Source: Pseudomonas wadenswilerensis
Lineage (GTDB): Bacteria > Pseudomonadota > Gammaproteobacteria > Pseudomonadales > Pseudomonadaceae
Length of the DNA stretch: 64,000 nucleotides
Direction: 5' to 3'
NCBI RefSeq assembly: GCF_900497695.1
Contig: NZ_UIDD01000011.1
Coordinates: 248,001-312,000, forward strand
Positions 41,075-50,590 of this stretch are shown piece by piece. Numbering within the stretch: the stretch's first letter is position 1; the number at the start of each line of letters is the position of its first letter. Made by a program: the position numbers and the translations under genes. The notes beneath the pieces were generated by a model, which was given only the letters and a program-made list of their open reading frames with translations, did no database searches and was not told the origin of the DNA.

Positions 41075-41793
41075 GCGAACCCATCGCGCGTAAAGTGTGG
41101 GTCACCGGTGCCAGCAGCGGCCTGGGCCTGGCATTGGTGCAACAGCTGCTTGAGCAGGGCTGGAAGGTCGCAGCCAGCGGCCGGGCATCGCCTGAACTGA
41201 CGGGCCTGTCGCAGCTCAACCCCGAGCAGCTGTTGTTGCTCGACGGCAGTCTGGACGATGGCGTGCAAGCGGCGCAGGCCGGCCAGCAACTCCAGGCACA
41301 CTGGGGCGCCCTCGATTGCCTGCTGGTGAATGCCGGCACCTGCGATTACCTGGACGCCAGCCTCTCGCCGACGGCAATTTTCGAAGCCATCGCCAGCAGC
41401 AACCTGAGCGCCTCGGTCCACTGCCTGAACGTTGCAGTGCCGCTACTGGAAAAAGGCCAGGCGCCACAAGTCCTGGCGGTGCTCAGCCGCTATTCCGCAC
41501 TGCAACTCTACGAGCCAAGCCAGCCGGCAACACCGAGCAACAACCTGGCAGAAGTGTTTCGTGCCGAGCGGCAGAATCTGCAGAGTAAAGGCATCGACCT
41601 GACCCTTGTCGCGCCCCAGGCCTTGAAAGTGCCGCTGGTCGGGGTTCAGGTCATGCCCGAACAGTGGACCCCGGAAAGCGCCGCCGATGTGATCGTCCAG
41701 CGGCTCCCCGAACGAGCCCCGGAATTACTGCTCGAAGCCCTCAACCTCAACAGCCTCTGGCCATTGCCCGAGCGACCTTCAAGCCCTGTGTAA
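41071..41793 (+). CDS. Short-chain dehydrogenase/reductase-like protein lacking the YxxxK motif
   Basis: 240 residues, GTG start overlapping phrB by four bases (GTGA). The dinucleotide motif TGASSGLG (12-19) and the NAG motif (about 87-89) are present. The catalytic Tyr-x-x-x-Lys expected about 13 residues after S139 is absent; the region reads SRYSALQLYEPSQPATPSNN. It may be an atypical reductase or a non-catalytic binder. As the last gene of the photolyase operon it should be light-induced. Confidence 0.85.
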   Translation: MSEPIARKVWVTGASSGLGLALVQQLLEQGWKVAASGRASPELTGLSQLNPEQLLLLDGSLDDGVQAAQAGQQLQAHWGALDCLLVNAGTCDYLDASLSPTAIFEAIASSNLSASVHCLNVAVPLLEKGQAPQVLAVLSRYSALQLYEPSQPATPSNNLAEVFRAERQNLQSKGIDLTLVAPQALKVPLVGVQVMPEQWTPESAADVIVQRLPERAPELLLEALNLNSLWPLPERPSSPV

Positions 41794-41814
41794 ACCACAG
41801 GGCGGTACTTGAAG

Positions 41815-42333
41815 TCAGAGCGGCATACGGTAGTGCAATGCGTAACTTTCTACACCATCGTTGGGCGTTTGCAGCCCGGCGTTGGAGTAGTGAATGGCGC
41901 GCACACCAACTTCGTGGCCACCGGCAAAGCGCAGGCCGAAGCCGATACGGTCTTCGAACTGGAAGGAGGAGCCAAGTTTGTTGCTCTCAACTTCGGTACT
42001 GGAGAACGCGGCGACACCAATACCGGCTTCGATGTAGGGCTTGACTGACTCACCGGCGAACTCATAAACAAACACCGGCGCAAACGACAGGCTGTGGTTA
42101 CTTGCCGTCTCGTCGCCATCCCAGTAGGTGTAGGCACCATCCCAATAGCCGGTAATACGGCCTACGCTGGTTTGCCACCAGCTGGCATCCCAGTTCGATT
42201 GCAGGCCCAGCCGATAGGTCATGGTCGAGTCGCCGGTCTGCCCGATCGAGAACGAAACGTCCGCTGCTTGAGTTGTGAAAGATTGCCCCAGGGTAACGGC
42301 TGCAAGAGCAGCCAAGCAAAGCAGTTTCTTCAT
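41815..42333 (-). CDS. Lipid A 3-O-deacylase (PagL family)
   Basis: 172 residues from the ATG at 42333 (AGGA upstream), with a signal peptide MKKLLCLAALAAVTL... cut near QAA. The mature part is a small eight-stranded outer-membrane barrel. The PagL active-site residues can be placed as H148 and S150 in AIHYSNAGL and E162 in NDGVESYALHY. PagL removes the 3-position acyl chain of lipid A, tuning endotoxin and peptide resistance. It stands alone between the convergent SDR gene and murI. Confidence 0.9.
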   Translation of the reverse strand: MKKLLCLAALAAVTLGQSFTTQAADVSFSIGQTGDSTMTYRLGLQSNWDASWWQTSVGRITGYWDGAYTYWDGDETASNHSLSFAPVFVYEFAGESVKPYIEAGIGVAAFSSTEVESNKLGSSFQFEDRIGFGLRFAGGHEVGVRAIHYSNAGLQTPNDGVESYALHYRMPL

Positions 42334-42448
42334 GAGAAACGTCCTATTTCCTAATGCTGTTGTTGGTTTTCTTGTCTCACCAGACAATAAATAGAAATCG
42401 GCAACGTTGCGTTAGTTCAGTCAATGTTGAGTGCTTTTCACACTTTTT

Positions 42449-43249
42449 TTACATTGCAAAGCTTCGCACACTGTCAGATTTATTCCACAACATTGGAAGG
42501 ATCTTTCTCATATGTTCGGGGCTGGCGCTGGTCCAGAATTGCGCATCCCGAGCAGGTCCCGTGGCCAGCAGCTCGCGCTCACCCAGAAGGCGCTGTAATT
42601 GCCGGGCAACCGCGGCGCCGGTATCGATGATCGCCACCGAGGCCGGGAGCATTTGCGCCAGCAAAGGCTTGAGGAAGGGGTAATGGGTACAGCCCAGGAT
42701 CAGGGTGTCGCAGCCGGCATCGAGCAAGGGTTTCACATAGCCTTGCAGCAGCTCGCGCACCACCGGGCTGTTCAAGTCGCCAGCCTCGATGCACTCCACC
42801 AGCCCCGGGCAAGGCTGGGTGACGACGCGAACGTCGTTGGCAAAGCGATCAAGCAAGGCGACGAATTTGGCGCTTTGCAGGGTGCCGGTGGTGGCCAGCA
42901 CGCCAACGACACCGCTGCGGGTCGCGGCAGCGGCGGGTTTTACCGCCGGCTCCATACCCACTATCGGCCAGTGTGAATACTGTTCGCGCAAATCTGCCAC
43001 CGCCGCCACTGTCGCGGTATTACAGGCCAGGACCATGGCCTTGGCGCCCTGTGCACGGAAGAACTCGGCAACCACACGGCAACGCTGGCGGATGAATTCC
43101 GGCGACTTCTCGCCATAGGGAATGTACCCGCAGTCGCCGACATACAGCAGCGACTCATTAGGCAGCAGGCGCTGGATCTCGGCCAGTACCGACAGGCCGC
43201 CGACCCCGGAATCGAAAACGCCGACCGGCGCCGCCGCAGCTTCAGTCAT
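42449..43249 (-). CDS. murI: Glutamate racemase
   Basis: 266 residues from the ATG at 43249, which overlaps the moeB stop by eight bases; the longer in-frame start at 43321 lies inside moeB and is rejected. The catalytic cysteines are in VLACNTATVAAV and LILGCTHYPFLKP, and VGVFDSGVGGLSVL opens the protein. It makes D-glutamate for peptidoglycan. It is the last gene of the hemA-prfA-prmC-moeB-murI run. Confidence 0.95.
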   Translation of the reverse strand: MTEAAAAPVGVFDSGVGGLSVLAEIQRLLPNESLLYVGDCGYIPYGEKSPEFIRQRCRVVAEFFRAQGAKAMVLACNTATVAAVADLREQYSHWPIVGMEPAVKPAAAATRSGVVGVLATTGTLQSAKFVALLDRFANDVRVVTQPCPGLVECIEAGDLNSPVVRELLQGYVKPLLDAGCDTLILGCTHYPFLKPLLAQMLPASVAIIDTGAAVARQLQRLLGERELLATGPARDAQFWTSASPEHMRKILPMLWNKSDSVRSFAM

Positions 43250-43997
43250 GATGCTCGCCACAGACACTGCAGCCTGGGTCACGCTTGACCCGCAGCTCAC
43301 GGAATCGGCTACCGAAGGCATCGATCAACAACAGGCGCCCCACCAGCGGCTCACCGAAACCGGCCAGCAGCTTCAAGGCCTCGAGTGCTTGCAGGCTGCC
43401 GACCAGGCCGACCAGCGGGCCAAGCACACCGGCTTCGCTGCAGGTCAGCTCGGCTTCGCTGCCATGCCCGTACAGGCAGTGGTAGCAGGGGCTTTCCGGG
43501 CGGCGCGGGTCGAACACCGACAACTGCCCTTCCAGACGAATTGCCGCGCCGCTGACCAGCGGCTTGCCCTGGGCTACACAGGCGGCGTTGACCGCTTCGC
43601 GGGTGGCGAAGTTGTCCGAGCAATCCAGCACCAGGTCCACGACCTTGACTGCCTCGGCCAGGGAGTCTTCGTCCAGGGCACTGCGATGAGCCTGCAAGGT
43701 GATTTCAGGGTTTATTGCAGTGAGGCGTGCAAGCGCCGAGTCGACCTTGCTCAGGCCCACCGAAGCGGTGTCATGCAGTACCTGGCGCTGCAGGTTCGTG
43801 ACGTCCACCGTGTCGAAGTCAGCCAGGTGCAACTCGCCAACGCCAGCCGCCGCCAGGTACAGCGCCACGGGCGAACCGAGGCCGCCGAGGCCGACGATCA
43901 GCACCCGACTGTTTTTCAGGCGCAGCTGACCGTCGATATCTACCTGCGCCAGGAGGATCTGCCGGCTGTAGCGCAACAGTTCCTGATCGGTCAGCAC
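43242..43997 (-). CDS. moeB: Molybdopterin-synthase adenylyltransferase (MoeB/ThiF family)
   Basis: 251 residues. The nucleotide motif is VLIVGLGGLGSPVALYLAAAG, and DCSDNFATREAVN is conserved. Zinc-type cysteines lie in CYHCLYG and in CSVCGEHHD near the end. It adenylates the C-terminus of MoaD in molybdenum cofactor synthesis; members can also serve ThiS. It overlaps prmC and murI, so translation is coupled. Confidence 0.92.
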   Translation of the reverse strand: MLTDQELLRYSRQILLAQVDIDGQLRLKNSRVLIVGLGGLGSPVALYLAAAGVGELHLADFDTVDVTNLQRQVLHDTASVGLSKVDSALARLTAINPEITLQAHRSALDEDSLAEAVKVVDLVLDCSDNFATREAVNAACVAQGKPLVSGAAIRLEGQLSVFDPRRPESPCYHCLYGHGSEAELTCSEAGVLGPLVGLVGSLQALEALKLLAGFGEPLVGRLLLIDAFGSRFRELRVKRDPGCSVCGEHHD

Positions 43998-44821
43998 GAC
44001 AGCCGCCCCAGGGTGATGCGCTCGTGGGCGTTGAGGTCCAGGCGGCTTTCAATCTGTTCGAAGTCATGTTTGGCCAGCAGCTCGCGCACCGCGGCGGCCT
44101 GGTCGTAACCGTGCTCGAGCAGCAACCAGCCACCGGGCAGCAGGTGCTCCGGCGCCTGGCTGATGATGCTGCGCAGGTCATCCAGGCCGTCTTCGCCGGA
44201 GACCAGCGCGCTGCTTGGCTCAAAGCGCACGTCGCCGGCCACCAGGTGCGGGTCGGCGGCGGCAATGTACGGCGGGTTGCTGATGATCAGGTCGTAGCAC
44301 TCGCCTGCCAGGGCATCGAACCAGTGACTGCTCCGCACCGTCACGTTGTTCAACTGCAAGCGCTGGCGGTTGCGCTCGGCCAGGGCCACGGCTTCGAGGA
44401 CGCGGTCAACGGCGGTGACCTGCCACAGCGGACGTTCGCTGGCCAGGGCCAGAGCAATGGCGCCGGTGCCGGTGCCAAGATCGAGCAGTTTGACGGCGCT
44501 TGCCGGCAACAACTGCAGGGCGGTTTCAACCAGCAGTTCGGTTTCCGGCCGTGGGATCAAGGTATGCGGGGCCACCTCCAGGTCGAGGTTCCAGAACCCC
44601 TGCTGACCGAGGATGTAGGCCACCGGCTCGCCGGCACGCCGACGTTGCAGGTAGTCGGCAAAGGTCAGTGCCGCTTCGCTGCTGACAATCCGCTCCGGCC
44701 AGGTGTGCAGGTAGCTGCGCGACTTGCCGATGGCCGCAGCCAACAGCAGTTCGATATCCAGACGCGCCGTCGGCGAATCCGGCAGCTCCGCACCACGGAG
44801 CAAGCTGGCAATAATCGTCAT
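43991..44821 (-). CDS. prmC: Peptide chain release factor N5-glutamine methyltransferase
   Basis: 276 residues. The S-adenosylmethionine motif is LLDLGTGTGAIALALA, and the NPPY motif is in DLIISNPPYIAAADPHLV. It methylates the Gln of the GGQ motif in RF1 and RF2. It directly follows prfA (TAAATG junction), the usual pairing of enzyme and substrate, and overlaps moeB by seven bases. Confidence 0.96.
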   Translation of the reverse strand: MTIIASLLRGAELPDSPTARLDIELLLAAAIGKSRSYLHTWPERIVSSEAALTFADYLQRRRAGEPVAYILGQQGFWNLDLEVAPHTLIPRPETELLVETALQLLPASAVKLLDLGTGTGAIALALASERPLWQVTAVDRVLEAVALAERNRQRLQLNNVTVRSSHWFDALAGECYDLIISNPPYIAAADPHLVAGDVRFEPSSALVSGEDGLDDLRSIISQAPEHLLPGGWLLLEHGYDQAAAVRELLAKHDFEQIESRLDLNAHERITLGRLSC

Positions 44822-45904
44822 TTACTCACCCAGTGCAGCCAGTTGGTCAGCCTGGTATTCGGCCAGCAACGGCTCGATAACCGCGTCGACCCCACCGGCC
44901 AGAACGTCATCCAGGGAATACAGGGTCAGGTTGATGCGGTGATCGGTCACCCGCCCCTGTGGATAGTTGTAGGTACGAATTCGTTCGGAACGGTCACCCG
45001 AGCCGACCAGCAGCTTGCGCTCGCTGGCCATGGCATTCTGCGCCGCGCTGGTCTGGATGTCGTTGAGCTTGGCCGACAGCCAGGACATCGCCCGGGCACG
45101 GTTCTTGTGCTGGGAGCGTTCTTCCTGGCACTCGACGACGATGCCGGTGGGCAAGTGGGTGATACGGATCGCCGAGTCGGTCTTGTTGATGTGCTGACCA
45201 CCGGCACCGGAGGCGCGGTAGGTGTCGACACGCAAGTCCGCCGGGTTGATCTCGATCGCTACCTGCTCGTCAGGCTCGGGCAGCACCGCCACGGTGCAGG
45301 CCGAAGTGTGGATACGGCCCTGGGATTCGGTTTCCGGTACGCGCTGAACTCGATGAGCACCGGACTCGAACTTCAGCTTGCCGTAGACGCTGTCGCCTTC
45401 GACCCGGGCGATGATTTCCTTGTAACCGCCATGCTCGCCTTCGTTCTCCGAGAGAATCTCCAGGCGCCAGCCACGCTTTTCGGCGTAGCGCGAATACATG
45501 CGGAACAGGTCGCCGGAAAAGATCGCCGCTTCGTCACCGCCGGTCCCGGCACGGATCTCCAGAAACACGTTGCGCCCGTCGTTGGGGTCCTTGGGCAGCA
45601 ACATGCGCTGCAGCTGGTTTTCCAGCAGCGCCAGTTGCTCCTTGGCTTCGCGCACTTCCTCAACGGCCATTTCGCGCAGGTCGGGGTCGCTGTCCTTGAG
45701 CAGCGCCTGGGCGCCGGCCAGGTCATCCTGGACCTTGCGCCACTGGGCGTAGGCAACGGCTACCGGCTCGACTTCAGCATATTCACGGGAATAGGCGCGA
45801 AAGCGAGTCTGGTCGGAAATCACCTCGGCATCGCCCAGCAGGGCGGTCAGTTCCTCGAAACGGTCCTGGAGCGTGTCCAGTTTATTCAGCAGCGACGCTT
45901 TCAT
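44822..45904 (-). CDS. prfA: Peptide chain release factor 1
   Basis: 360 residues. The GGQ motif is in RASGAGGQHINKTDSAIRIT, and the stop-codon reading region is upstream of REAKEQLALLENQL. It ends translation at UAA and UAG. The start overlaps the hemA stop by four bases (ATGA), and the stop abuts prmC. Confidence 0.97.
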   Translation of the reverse strand: MKASLLNKLDTLQDRFEELTALLGDAEVISDQTRFRAYSREYAEVEPVAVAYAQWRKVQDDLAGAQALLKDSDPDLREMAVEEVREAKEQLALLENQLQRMLLPKDPNDGRNVFLEIRAGTGGDEAAIFSGDLFRMYSRYAEKRGWRLEILSENEGEHGGYKEIIARVEGDSVYGKLKFESGAHRVQRVPETESQGRIHTSACTVAVLPEPDEQVAIEINPADLRVDTYRASGAGGQHINKTDSAIRITHLPTGIVVECQEERSQHKNRARAMSWLSAKLNDIQTSAAQNAMASERKLLVGSGDRSERIRTYNYPQGRVTDHRINLTLYSLDDVLAGGVDAVIEPLLAEYQADQLAALGE

Positions 45905-47178
45905 TGCGGGGTTTTATCCGTCGAACCCTCGGAGAGGGCAAAGAGTTCCTGGGCCATGGCCAGCGCATCGAGGCGGCCTTCGGCAGAGAGCTTTTTCAGC
46001 TGCACGCTGGGCGCATGCAGCAATTTGTTGGTCAGGCCACGGGCCAGTTGCACCAGCACTTCGTCGGCGCTGGTACCGTTGGCCAGCAGGCGCTGGGCCT
46101 TTTGCAGTTCTTCGTCGCGCAGGCGTTCGCTCTGCTGACGATAAGCCTTGAGTACATCCACCGCAGCCAGCTCGCGCAGGCGCAGCATGAAATCTTCGGC
46201 GCCCACCGAAACCAGCTCTTCGGCGGCCTGGGCAGCGCCCTGGCGGCTCTTGAGGTTCTCGGCGACCACTTCATGCAGGTCGTCGACGGTATACAGGTAG
46301 ACGTCGTCCAGCTCGCCAACCTGCGGCTCGATATCCCGCGGCACGGCAATGTCGACCATGAAGATCGGCTTGTGCCGGCGCTGCTTCAGCGCGCTTTCCA
46401 CCGCGCCCTTGCCGAGGATCGGCAACTGGCTGGCGGTGGAGCTGATGACGATATCGCTGTTGACCAGCTCCTGGGGAATGTCGGCCAGCAGTACCGCATG
46501 CGCACCGAATTGTTCGGCCAGGGTGCTGGCCCGCTCCAGGGTGCGGTTGGCCACGACGATGCGGCGCACCCCCTGCTCGTGCAGGTGGCGGGCGACCAGG
46601 GTAATGGTTTCACCGGCGCCGATCAGCAGCGCCTGGCTACGACCCAGGTCACTGAAGATCTGCTTGGCCAGGCTCACCGCGGCAAAGGCTACCGACACCG
46701 GGTTTTCGCCGATGGCGGTGTCGGTGCGTACCTGCTTGGCGGCACTGAAGGTGGCCTGGAAAAGCCGCCCGAGCAATGGGCCGATGGTCCCGGCTTCGCG
46801 GGCCACGGCATAGGCCGACTTCATCTGCCCGAGGATCTGCGGCTCGCCGAGCACCAGCGAGTCAAGCCCGGAGGCCACCCGCATCATGTGCCGCACGGCA
46901 TCGTGATCTTCATGGATGTAGGCGCTGGCGCGCAGTTCATCCAGGCTCAGTTGATGATATTCGGCCAGCCAGCGCAGGATACTCTCTGCGCCCAGGTGGT
47001 CCTGCTCTATATAAAGCTCGCTGCGGTTGCAGGTCGAAAGGATCGCGGCTTCGCGGCTGGCGGTCAGTCGGCAGAGCTGCTGCAAGGCGTCCACCAACTG
47101 CTCAGGGGTAAACGCCACGCGCTCGCGTACGTCTACCGAGGCAGTCTTATGGTTGATACCGAGGGCAAGAAAGGCCAT
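45901..47178 (-). CDS. hemA: Glutamyl-tRNA reductase
   Basis: 425 residues beginning MAFLALGINHKTASVDVRER. The catalytic cysteine is in ILSTCNRSELYI. The NADPH domain has LLIGAGETITLVARHL, and the C-terminal dimerisation helix follows. It makes glutamate-1-semialdehyde, the first committed step of tetrapyrrole synthesis. It heads the hemA-prfA-prmC-moeB-murI run and is divergent from the TPR lipoprotein gene. The haem-end enzyme HemH lies 10 kb away. Confidence 0.97.
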   Translation of the reverse strand: MAFLALGINHKTASVDVRERVAFTPEQLVDALQQLCRLTASREAAILSTCNRSELYIEQDHLGAESILRWLAEYHQLSLDELRASAYIHEDHDAVRHMMRVASGLDSLVLGEPQILGQMKSAYAVAREAGTIGPLLGRLFQATFSAAKQVRTDTAIGENPVSVAFAAVSLAKQIFSDLGRSQALLIGAGETITLVARHLHEQGVRRIVVANRTLERASTLAEQFGAHAVLLADIPQELVNSDIVISSTASQLPILGKGAVESALKQRRHKPIFMVDIAVPRDIEPQVGELDDVYLYTVDDLHEVVAENLKSRQGAAQAAEELVSVGAEDFMLRLRELAAVDVLKAYRQQSERLRDEELQKAQRLLANGTSADEVLVQLARGLTNKLLHAPSVQLKKLSAEGRLDALAMAQELFALSEGSTDKTPQ

Positions 47179-47354
47179 GCAAGGTCGCTGATTGTGACGA
47201 GAAGCCGATAATTGTCCTACTTCGCAGGGCGTAGAACAACCACCGCTCGCTATTGTCTCTATAGTCTACCCCTACCGAGACCTTCGCTTATGGGTTTGCC
47301 CCGGCGCTTGTGTCATGATGATCCGACCGCTGGTAAGCCGCCCAAATCCCGATT

Positions 47355-49079
47355 ATGAATAGATCCTACGCGTTGCTCCTTGCCCTTGCCTTGCTCCAGG
47401 GCTGCCAGACCCTGGCTCCGAGTTCACCGGATGCCAAGGCGCCTGCAGATGCCGCTCCGGTGCAACCGGCCAAGCCCACCGTCTACGGATCGTTCAGCCA
47501 GGACACCGTGTACAGCCTGTTGACTGCCGAACTTGCCGGCCAGCGCGACCGTTTCGACATCGCCCTGGACAACTATGTCAGCCAGGCGATCAAGACCCAG
47601 GATCCGGGCATTTCCGAGCGCGCCTACCGCATCGCCGAGTACCTGGGCGCCGACCAGGCCGCCCTGGACACCTCGCTGATCTGGGCCAAGAACGACCCGA
47701 ACAACCTCGACGCCCAGCGCGCCGCTGCTATCCAGCTGGCCCGCGGCGGCCGCTATGACGAGTCCATGGTCTACATGGAAAAGGTCCTGCAGGGCCAGGG
47801 CGACACGCACTTTGATTTCCTCGCGCTGTCAGCGCTCGAAACCGACCCGGACACCCGCGCCGGCCTGCAAAACAGTTTCGATCGCCTGCTGGTGAAATAC
47901 CCCGACAACGGTCAGCTGGTGTTCGGCAAGGCCCTGCTGCTGCAACAGGATGGCAAGGCCCAGGCCGCCCTCGACCTGCTCGAAGAACACCCGCCCGAGG
48001 CTGGCGAGATTGCCCCGGTACTGCTGCGCGCCCGCCTGTTGCAAGGCCTGGAGCGCGGCAAGGAAGCCCTGCCGCTGCTGCAAAAAACCATTCGCCAGTA
48101 CCCGGACGACAAACGCCTGCGCCTGACCTATGCGCGCATGCTGGTCGAACAGGATCGCCTGGCTGACGCCAAAGCCGAATTCGTCAGCCTGGTCCAGCAG
48201 TACCCGGATGACGACGAACTGCGTTACTCGCTGGCCCTGGTCAGCCTGGAAACCAAGGACTGGGACGAAGGCGCCGGCTACCTCGAAGAGCTGATCGCCC
48301 GCGACAGCCATGTCGATTCGGCACACCTGAACCTGGGCCGCATTCATGAAGAGCGCAACGACCCCGAAAGCGCCCTGAACGAATACGCCCTGGTCGGCCC
48401 CGGTAACGACTATCTGCCGGCGCAACTGCGCCAGGCCGATATCCTCATCGCCAACGGCCGCAGCGCCGAGGCCTCGCGGCGCCTGGCCGCAGCCCGCGAC
48501 GCCCAGCCCGACTACGCCATCCAGCTGTACCTGATCGAAGCCGAAGCCTTGGGCAACAACGACAAGGACGCCCAGGCCGGGCAGGTTCTGCAGCAGGCGA
48601 TCAAGCAGTACCCGGACGACCTCAACCTGCTCTACACCCGGGCCATGCTGGCGGAAAAACGCAACGACCTGACCCAGATGGAAAAGGATCTGCGCAGCAT
48701 CATCAGCCGCGAGCCGGAAAATGCCATGGCCCTCAACGCCCTTGGCTACACCCTGGCAGACCGCACCAGCCGTTACGCCGAAGCCAAGGCGCTGATCGAC
48801 AAGGCTCACCAGATCACCCCGGACGATCCGGCGGTGCTCGACAGCCTCGGCTGGGTCAACTACCGCATGGGCAACCTTGACGAAGCCGAGCGCCTGTTGC
48901 GCCAGGCCCTTGAGCGTTTCCCCGACCACGAGGTCGCCGCTCACCTGGGTGAAGTACTCTGGGCCAACGGCAAGCGCCGCGAAGCCCGCCAGGTCTGGGC
49001 CAAGGCCTTCGAAGCCCAGCCCGACAGCCCCATCCTGCGCAAGACCGTCCTGCGCCTGACCGGATCCGAGACTCTATAA
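47355..49079 (+). CDS. TPR-repeat lipoprotein
   Basis: 574 residues with a lipoprotein signal ending LLQGC (C17). The mature protein is a chain of tetratricopeptide repeats from about residue 60 to the end, such as YMEKVLQGQGDTHFDFLALS and NEAERLLRQALERFPDHEVA-like units (GNLDEAERLLRQALERFPDH). It sits upstream of lolB with a four-base gap, as in other pseudomonads. It is probably anchored in the outer membrane and scaffolds other proteins; the partners are unknown. Confidence 0.9.
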   Translation: MNRSYALLLALALLQGCQTLAPSSPDAKAPADAAPVQPAKPTVYGSFSQDTVYSLLTAELAGQRDRFDIALDNYVSQAIKTQDPGISERAYRIAEYLGADQAALDTSLIWAKNDPNNLDAQRAAAIQLARGGRYDESMVYMEKVLQGQGDTHFDFLALSALETDPDTRAGLQNSFDRLLVKYPDNGQLVFGKALLLQQDGKAQAALDLLEEHPPEAGEIAPVLLRARLLQGLERGKEALPLLQKTIRQYPDDKRLRLTYARMLVEQDRLADAKAEFVSLVQQYPDDDELRYSLALVSLETKDWDEGAGYLEELIARDSHVDSAHLNLGRIHEERNDPESALNEYALVGPGNDYLPAQLRQADILIANGRSAEASRRLAAARDAQPDYAIQLYLIEAEALGNNDKDAQAGQVLQQAIKQYPDDLNLLYTRAMLAEKRNDLTQMEKDLRSIISREPENAMALNALGYTLADRTSRYAEAKALIDKAHQITPDDPAVLDSLGWVNYRMGNLDEAERLLRQALERFPDHEVAAHLGEVLWANGKRREARQVWAKAFEAQPDSPILRKTVLRLTGSETL

Positions 49080-49083
49080 GCCT

Positions 49084-49701
49084 ATGTTTTTGCGCCACTG
49101 CATCACCTTTTGCCTGATCGCCCTGCTTGCCGGCTGTGCCGGCTTCGGCTCCCGCGAGGCCCTGCGGGGCGAGGGCAGCCCACAGCTGTGGCGCGAGCAC
49201 AAGCAACAGCTGAGCACCCTCGATGGCTGGCAGATCAACGGCAAGGTCGGTATCCGCGCGCCGAAAGACTCCGGCAGCGGCACGCTGTTCTGGCTGCAAC
49301 GCCAGGATTACTACGACATCCGCCTGTCCGGACCGCTGGGCCGCGGCGCCGCACGCCTGACCGGGCGCCCCGGCGGCGTCACCCTCGAAGTCGCCAACCA
49401 GGGCCGCTTCGAGGCGCAAAGCCCGGAAGCCCTGCTCGAAGAACAACTGGGCTGGGAGCTGCCGATTTCGCACCTGGTCTGGTGGATTCGCGGCCTGCCC
49501 GCCCCCGACAGCAAGAGCCAGCTGACCCTCGACGGCGACAGCCGCCTGGCCAGCCTCAAGCAGGACGGCTGGGACGTGCAGTACCTGAGCTACGCCGAAC
49601 AGAACGGCTACTGGCTGCCCGAGCGCATCAAGCTGCACGGGCAAAACCTCGACGTGACCCTGGTGGTCAAGGACTGGCAACCACGGCAACTGGGCCACTG
49701 A
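49084..49701 (+). CDS. lolB: Outer-membrane lipoprotein receptor LolB
   Basis: 205 residues with a lipobox LLAGC at C18. The LolB fold begins near WQINGKVGIRAPKDSGSGTL. The leucine-bearing loop and WWIRGLPAPDS are conserved. It accepts lipoproteins from LolA and inserts them in the outer membrane. It is followed three bases later by ispE, the usual gammaproteobacterial order. Confidence 0.94.
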   Translation: MFLRHCITFCLIALLAGCAGFGSREALRGEGSPQLWREHKQQLSTLDGWQINGKVGIRAPKDSGSGTLFWLQRQDYYDIRLSGPLGRGAARLTGRPGGVTLEVANQGRFEAQSPEALLEEQLGWELPISHLVWWIRGLPAPDSKSQLTLDGDSRLASLKQDGWDVQYLSYAEQNGYWLPERIKLHGQNLDVTLVVKDWQPRQLGH

Positions 49702-49704
49702 TCT

Positions 49705-50556
49705 ATGAACACTGCAACCCTGACCCTGCCGGCACCGGCCAAGCTCAACCTGATGCTGCACATTCTTGGCCGCCGCCCCGACGGTTACCATGAGCTGGAA
49801 ACCCTGTTCCAGTTTCTCGACCATGCCGACGAGCTTTCCTTTGCCCTGCGCGAAGACGGTGAAATTCGCCTGCACACCGAGATCGACAACGTTCCCCATG
49901 ACAGCAACCTGATCGTCAAGGCCGCGCGCAAGCTCAAGGCCCTGACCGGTTGCAGCCAGGGCGTGGATATCTGGCTGAAGAAAATCCTGCCCATGGGCGG
50001 CGGCATTGGCGGCGGCAGCTCCGACGCCGCCACCACCCTGCTCGGCCTCAACCATTTGTGGCAACTGGGCTTGAGCGAAGACCAACTGGCCGAGCTGGGC
50101 CTGACCCTGGGTGCTGACGTACCGGTTTTTGTCCGTGGCCATGCGGCGTTCGCCGAGGGCGTGGGCGAGAAGCTGACCCCGGTCGACCCCGAAGAGCCCT
50201 GGTACGTCGTGCTGGTCCCGCAAGTATTTGTTAGCACAGCAGAAATTTTTTCAGATCCGCTGTTGACACGTGATTCCTTGCCCCTTAAGATGCGCCCCGT
50301 TCCCAAGGGAAACAGTCGAAATGACTGCCAACCGGTGGTAGAGCAGCGTTACCCAGAGGTACGCAAATCGTTGAATTTGTTAAACGAATTCACTGATGCT
50401 CGGCTTACCGGAACTGGAAGTTGTGTGTTTGGGGCCTTCCCAAACAAAGCTGAAGCTGATAAAGTTTTGGCCCTTCTTGCAGAGACCCAAACAGGGTTTG
50501 TAGCTAAGGGAAGTAACATTTCGATGTTGCATCGCGCGCTGCAGAGTCTGCTCTAG
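49705..50556 (+). CDS. ispE: 4-diphosphocytidyl-2-C-methyl-D-erythritol kinase
   Basis: 283 residues. It is a GHMP kinase: PAPAKLNLMLHILGRRPDGYH at the N-terminus, with the phosphate loop LPMGGGIGGGSSDAATTLLG. It phosphorylates CDP-methylerythritol in the MEP isoprenoid pathway. From about 50220 onward the gene becomes visibly AT-richer, with less preferred codons, than the first half; that part holds a strong promoter for the following tRNA (50263-50291). Confidence 0.96.
   Translation: MNTATLTLPAPAKLNLMLHILGRRPDGYHELETLFQFLDHADELSFALREDGEIRLHTEIDNVPHDSNLIVKAARKLKALTGCSQGVDIWLKKILPMGGGIGGGSSDAATTLLGLNHLWQLGLSEDQLAELGLTLGADVPVFVRGHAAFAEGVGEKLTPVDPEEPWYVVLVPQVFVSTAEIFSDPLLTRDSLPLKMRPVPKGNSRNDCQPVVEQRYPEVRKSLNLLNEFTDARLTGTGSCVFGAFPNKAEADKVLALLAETQTGFVAKGSNISMLHRALQSLL
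50263..50291 (+). promoter_or_regulatory. Stable-RNA promoter inside ispE driving tRNA-Gln (and probably prs)
   Basis: TTGACA (50263-50268), exactly 17 bases, TAAGAT (50286-50291), followed by a GC-rich discriminator GCGCCCCG. Such discriminators mark rRNA and tRNA promoters under stringent control. It lies within the ispE coding sequence, about 300 bases before the tRNA, so the tRNA would have a long leader. Confidence 0.75.
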
Positions 50557-50590
50557 GAATCGAGCACCAGGTGCTCGCAGCAACAGATAC

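Noticed and set aside
44024..46138. A 704-residue plus-strand open frame across prmC and prfA
   Set aside because: It crosses the boundary of two real genes in antisense and has no motif or ribosome site.
50325..50380. A tRNA-like string (CGGTGGTAGAGCAGC) inside ispE
   Set aside because: No acceptor, anticodon or T arm can be built around it; it encodes conserved IspE residues.
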